From positions 1 to 6,629 of the forward strand of contig JADGNM010000148.1 in assembly GCA_017883485.1 (NCBI GenBank): a DNA stretch of 6,629 bases, read 5' to 3'. The DNA is from Methanosarcina sp. GTDB taxonomy: Archaea; Halobacteriota; Methanosarcinia; Methanosarcinales; Methanosarcinaceae. Each line of letters starts with the position of its first letter. Position 1 is the first letter of the stretch. Shown here piece by piece: positions 5,901 to 6,629 of the stretch. The position numbers and the translations under genes were made by a program. The notes under the pieces were generated by a model, which made no database searches, was not told where the DNA came from, and was given only the letters and a program-made list of their open reading frames with translations.

Positions 5901-6629
5901 AGAAGCTTGCCAAGAGCTATAAAGATTACTGCAGAAACACACAGTTCCTTGGGGAAGAAACAAAAAAAGCCATTGAGGAAGTCAATTCAATCCTGAGCCT
6001 CGAAAAGCCTTACTCTCAGATCAGTCAGCTTCCCATACTGGAGAAGAAGATAGAAGCCTCAATTCAAGATGCCCTTTCTGCCCAGAAGAAAAAGGCAAGA
6101 GAAAGCCTCGATATGGTTACAAAGGAGCTTGAAAAGGACGTTTCAGACGAAAAGTTTTCCGATGATTTCAGGAAATCGGTGCTTGGGCTTTTCAATGTAG
6201 TCCAAAGATCAATAGAAGACGCTGAGGACTGCGCTCTTGTCCAGAGCCAGCTCCCAAGAATTAATGATCTCCGTGCAGAAGCCTACAGGCAGATAGATGT
6301 TGAGAGCCAGACAATACGGGAAAAGCCACCGGAAAATCCCTATGGAAACGGCACTGCCGATCCAGAAAAGCCGGAAGATGATCCTGTTTTACCTCCAGTT
6401 CCACAAAGAACTACAGAAGTAATAAAAGAGATCTCATTTTTTAATTCCGGAAAAATGCTGGAAAACAAGGAAGATGTTGAGGAGTACATTATACAGCTCA
6501 GAGAGAGGCTGTTGAGAATTATCGAAGAGAATAACTTGACTATGTCACATTACCAGATGAAAACATCATCATTAGACCATATTAAACCAAATACCTTGTT
6601 TGCTGCGAAATCGATGACAGCAAATGGAG
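2951..6629 (+). CDS. brxC: BREX system P-loop ATPase BrxC (runs off the right edge)
   Basis: BrxC is the large ATPase of BREX systems, related to PglY, and is required for phage defence and probably for the host DNA modification complex. The frame from ATG 2951 is open for 1226 codons to the window edge. After an N-terminal part containing DLFEKDIRRDINGVIKVDQ (from residue 11), the Walker A motif is GFFGSGKS (75-82). Walker B is VIFLVDEVGQYIG (262-274, acidic pair D267-E268). VIVTSQAD (300-307) fits a sensor 1 strand, and QGRFNTRLGL (325-334) supplies candidate arginine-finger residues. All ATPase residues are intact. The middle and C-terminal parts are highly charged and helical with likely coiled-coil stretches (for example about 1030-1065), then a proline-rich linker (about 1126-1151) and a final helical segment (about 1158-1200). 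The start has only a weak GAG (2940-2942) as ribosome binding site, but it places the N-terminus as the family requires. BrxC proteins are usually about 1200 residues and end soon after this last helix, so the 26 or more further residues (from YQMKTSS) are unexpected. They may be an extended C-terminus, a frameshift that hides the stop, or sequence joined by an insertion; the stop lies beyond the window. Confidence 0.92.
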   Translation, partial: MTVAEMKIQDLFEKDIRRDINGVIKVDQEDERSVYTELDEYVVTGESLKHFDKFFRNYTTTLEEPTDKIGVWISGFFGSGKSHFLKILSYLLENRAVQGKKALEFFKEKITDPAIFANIEKAVTTGTKDVILFNIDSKANTANKGEEQIVNIFMRAFNDKRGYLGDVFWIADLEEDLEEKGLYEPFKTEFERINGETWEERRVAYGFEQDDIIEALANCGCMSREAAARLFENDGASYHFSVEKFAKKLDKYCKSKGKDHQVIFLVDEVGQYIGENSELMLNLQNIVEELGTKLRGKAWVIVTSQADIDTVTKEHVKGSDFSKIQGRFNTRLGLTSANVDEVIKKRILNKKEEYREVLASYHAEKQTIIRNLLSFSNKTEMKVYKGHDDFVSVYPFVPYQFNLVQKVFERIRKTGFTGKHLAQGERSMLSAFKESTVNHCEENIGLLIPFHEFYKTIEGFLDPIIVKTITQAKENTHLNEDDCKLLEILFMIRNLQEIDPNMDNLTVLSVSSVNEDKIKLRQRIIESLRKLEDQTLISKSEDRYYFLTNEEQEINKEIKRIDIEIHQILEEISGMLYDQKQGICPSSHKDYKFNRAIDDRVKAISGADLTIKFLTPLSDQYNSEKGNQQSLSGDNLSNIDSTDTLLFVLPEDELIDQIRSYLKIDKYLKQNSSNRNNAEIQNILSTKQQDAKSAKAKAEELITKGISDSRVFVDNKEVKPEKSIPKERIKEGLDLLVQNVYSKAGYVTKEYETENEVLRVLRSDDLEKFGVTGSDTNKLALKEMLDYIQLKYGRSGRVLLSDLKERFTKKPYGWKDMTISGLVAILYIREEIKLRYQSEYLFHDADATAKHLKTKDEADKLVIEIREKTGEEDLKAVRLILNNLFEKLNLPEKEGDLYDEVKKVFQKELLDLQKIEGRYEEEKSFPGRKQIEAYRKFLKELTENSDPSTFFRAVASRKTEFEDLHTNAEPVKNFFNGSQVKIFKKLAKSYKDYCRNTQFLGEETKKAIEEVNSILSLEKPYSQISQLPILEKKIEASIQDALSAQKKKARESLDMVTKELEKDVSDEKFSDDFRKSVLGLFNVVQRSIEDAEDCALVQSQLPRINDLRAEAYRQIDVESQTIREKPPENPYGNGTADPEKPEDDPVLPPVPQRTTEVIKEISFFNSGKMLENKEDVEEYIIQLRERLLRIIEENNLTMSHYQMKTSSLDHIKPNTLFAAKSMTANG

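Noticed and set aside
1..6629. CRISPR array, tRNA or rRNA genes
   Set aside because: No regularly spaced direct repeats, cloverleaf-like sequences with a T-loop signature, or rRNA motifs were seen.

Overview
The window looks archaeal, most likely from Methanosarcina or a close relative. The support is an Isf-type iron-sulfur flavoprotein, moderate G+C with very A+T-rich intergenic DNA, a candidate archaeal TATA box, weak or absent ribosome binding sites, and much decayed coding DNA. The assignment is inference; no rRNA or tRNA is present to confirm it.

Layout. Bases 1-253 are mostly non-coding, perhaps holding the last codons of an upstream gene. Bases 254-1051 (+) encode an intact flavodoxin-fold oxidoreductase with a compact four-cysteine motif. 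This gene is visibly richer in G+C than its surroundings. Facing it on the minus strand (1701-1130) is a broken gene whose two frames together read as the C-terminal part of a DUF429 protein (predicted RNase H-fold nuclease). It has lost its N-terminus and carries a frameshift. Bases 1702-2251 are A+T-rich and hold two imperfect stem-loops, a frame interrupted only by amber (TAG) codons, and a good TATA-like box.

From 2252 to the right edge, on the plus strand, lies the 5' part of a BREX phage-defence operon: brxB (DUF1788, complete) and brxC (large P-loop ATPase, open to the end of the window). In BREX the BrxC ATPase and BrxB work with the methyltransferase PglX, the phosphatase-like PglZ and an effector ATPase such as BrxL. 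These together methylate host DNA and block phage replication. The remaining genes should lie to the right of this window. The usual first gene, brxA, is not recognisable directly upstream of brxB, so the locus is either a rearranged or variant BREX, or has brxA elsewhere.

Overall the window is the left flank and entry of a known type of defence island, not a clearly new system. The most notable points are the missing brxA, the brxC frame running past its expected C-terminus at the window edge, the broken DUF429 nuclease beside the operon, the foreign-looking flavoprotein gene, and the amber-only frame in phase with brxB.
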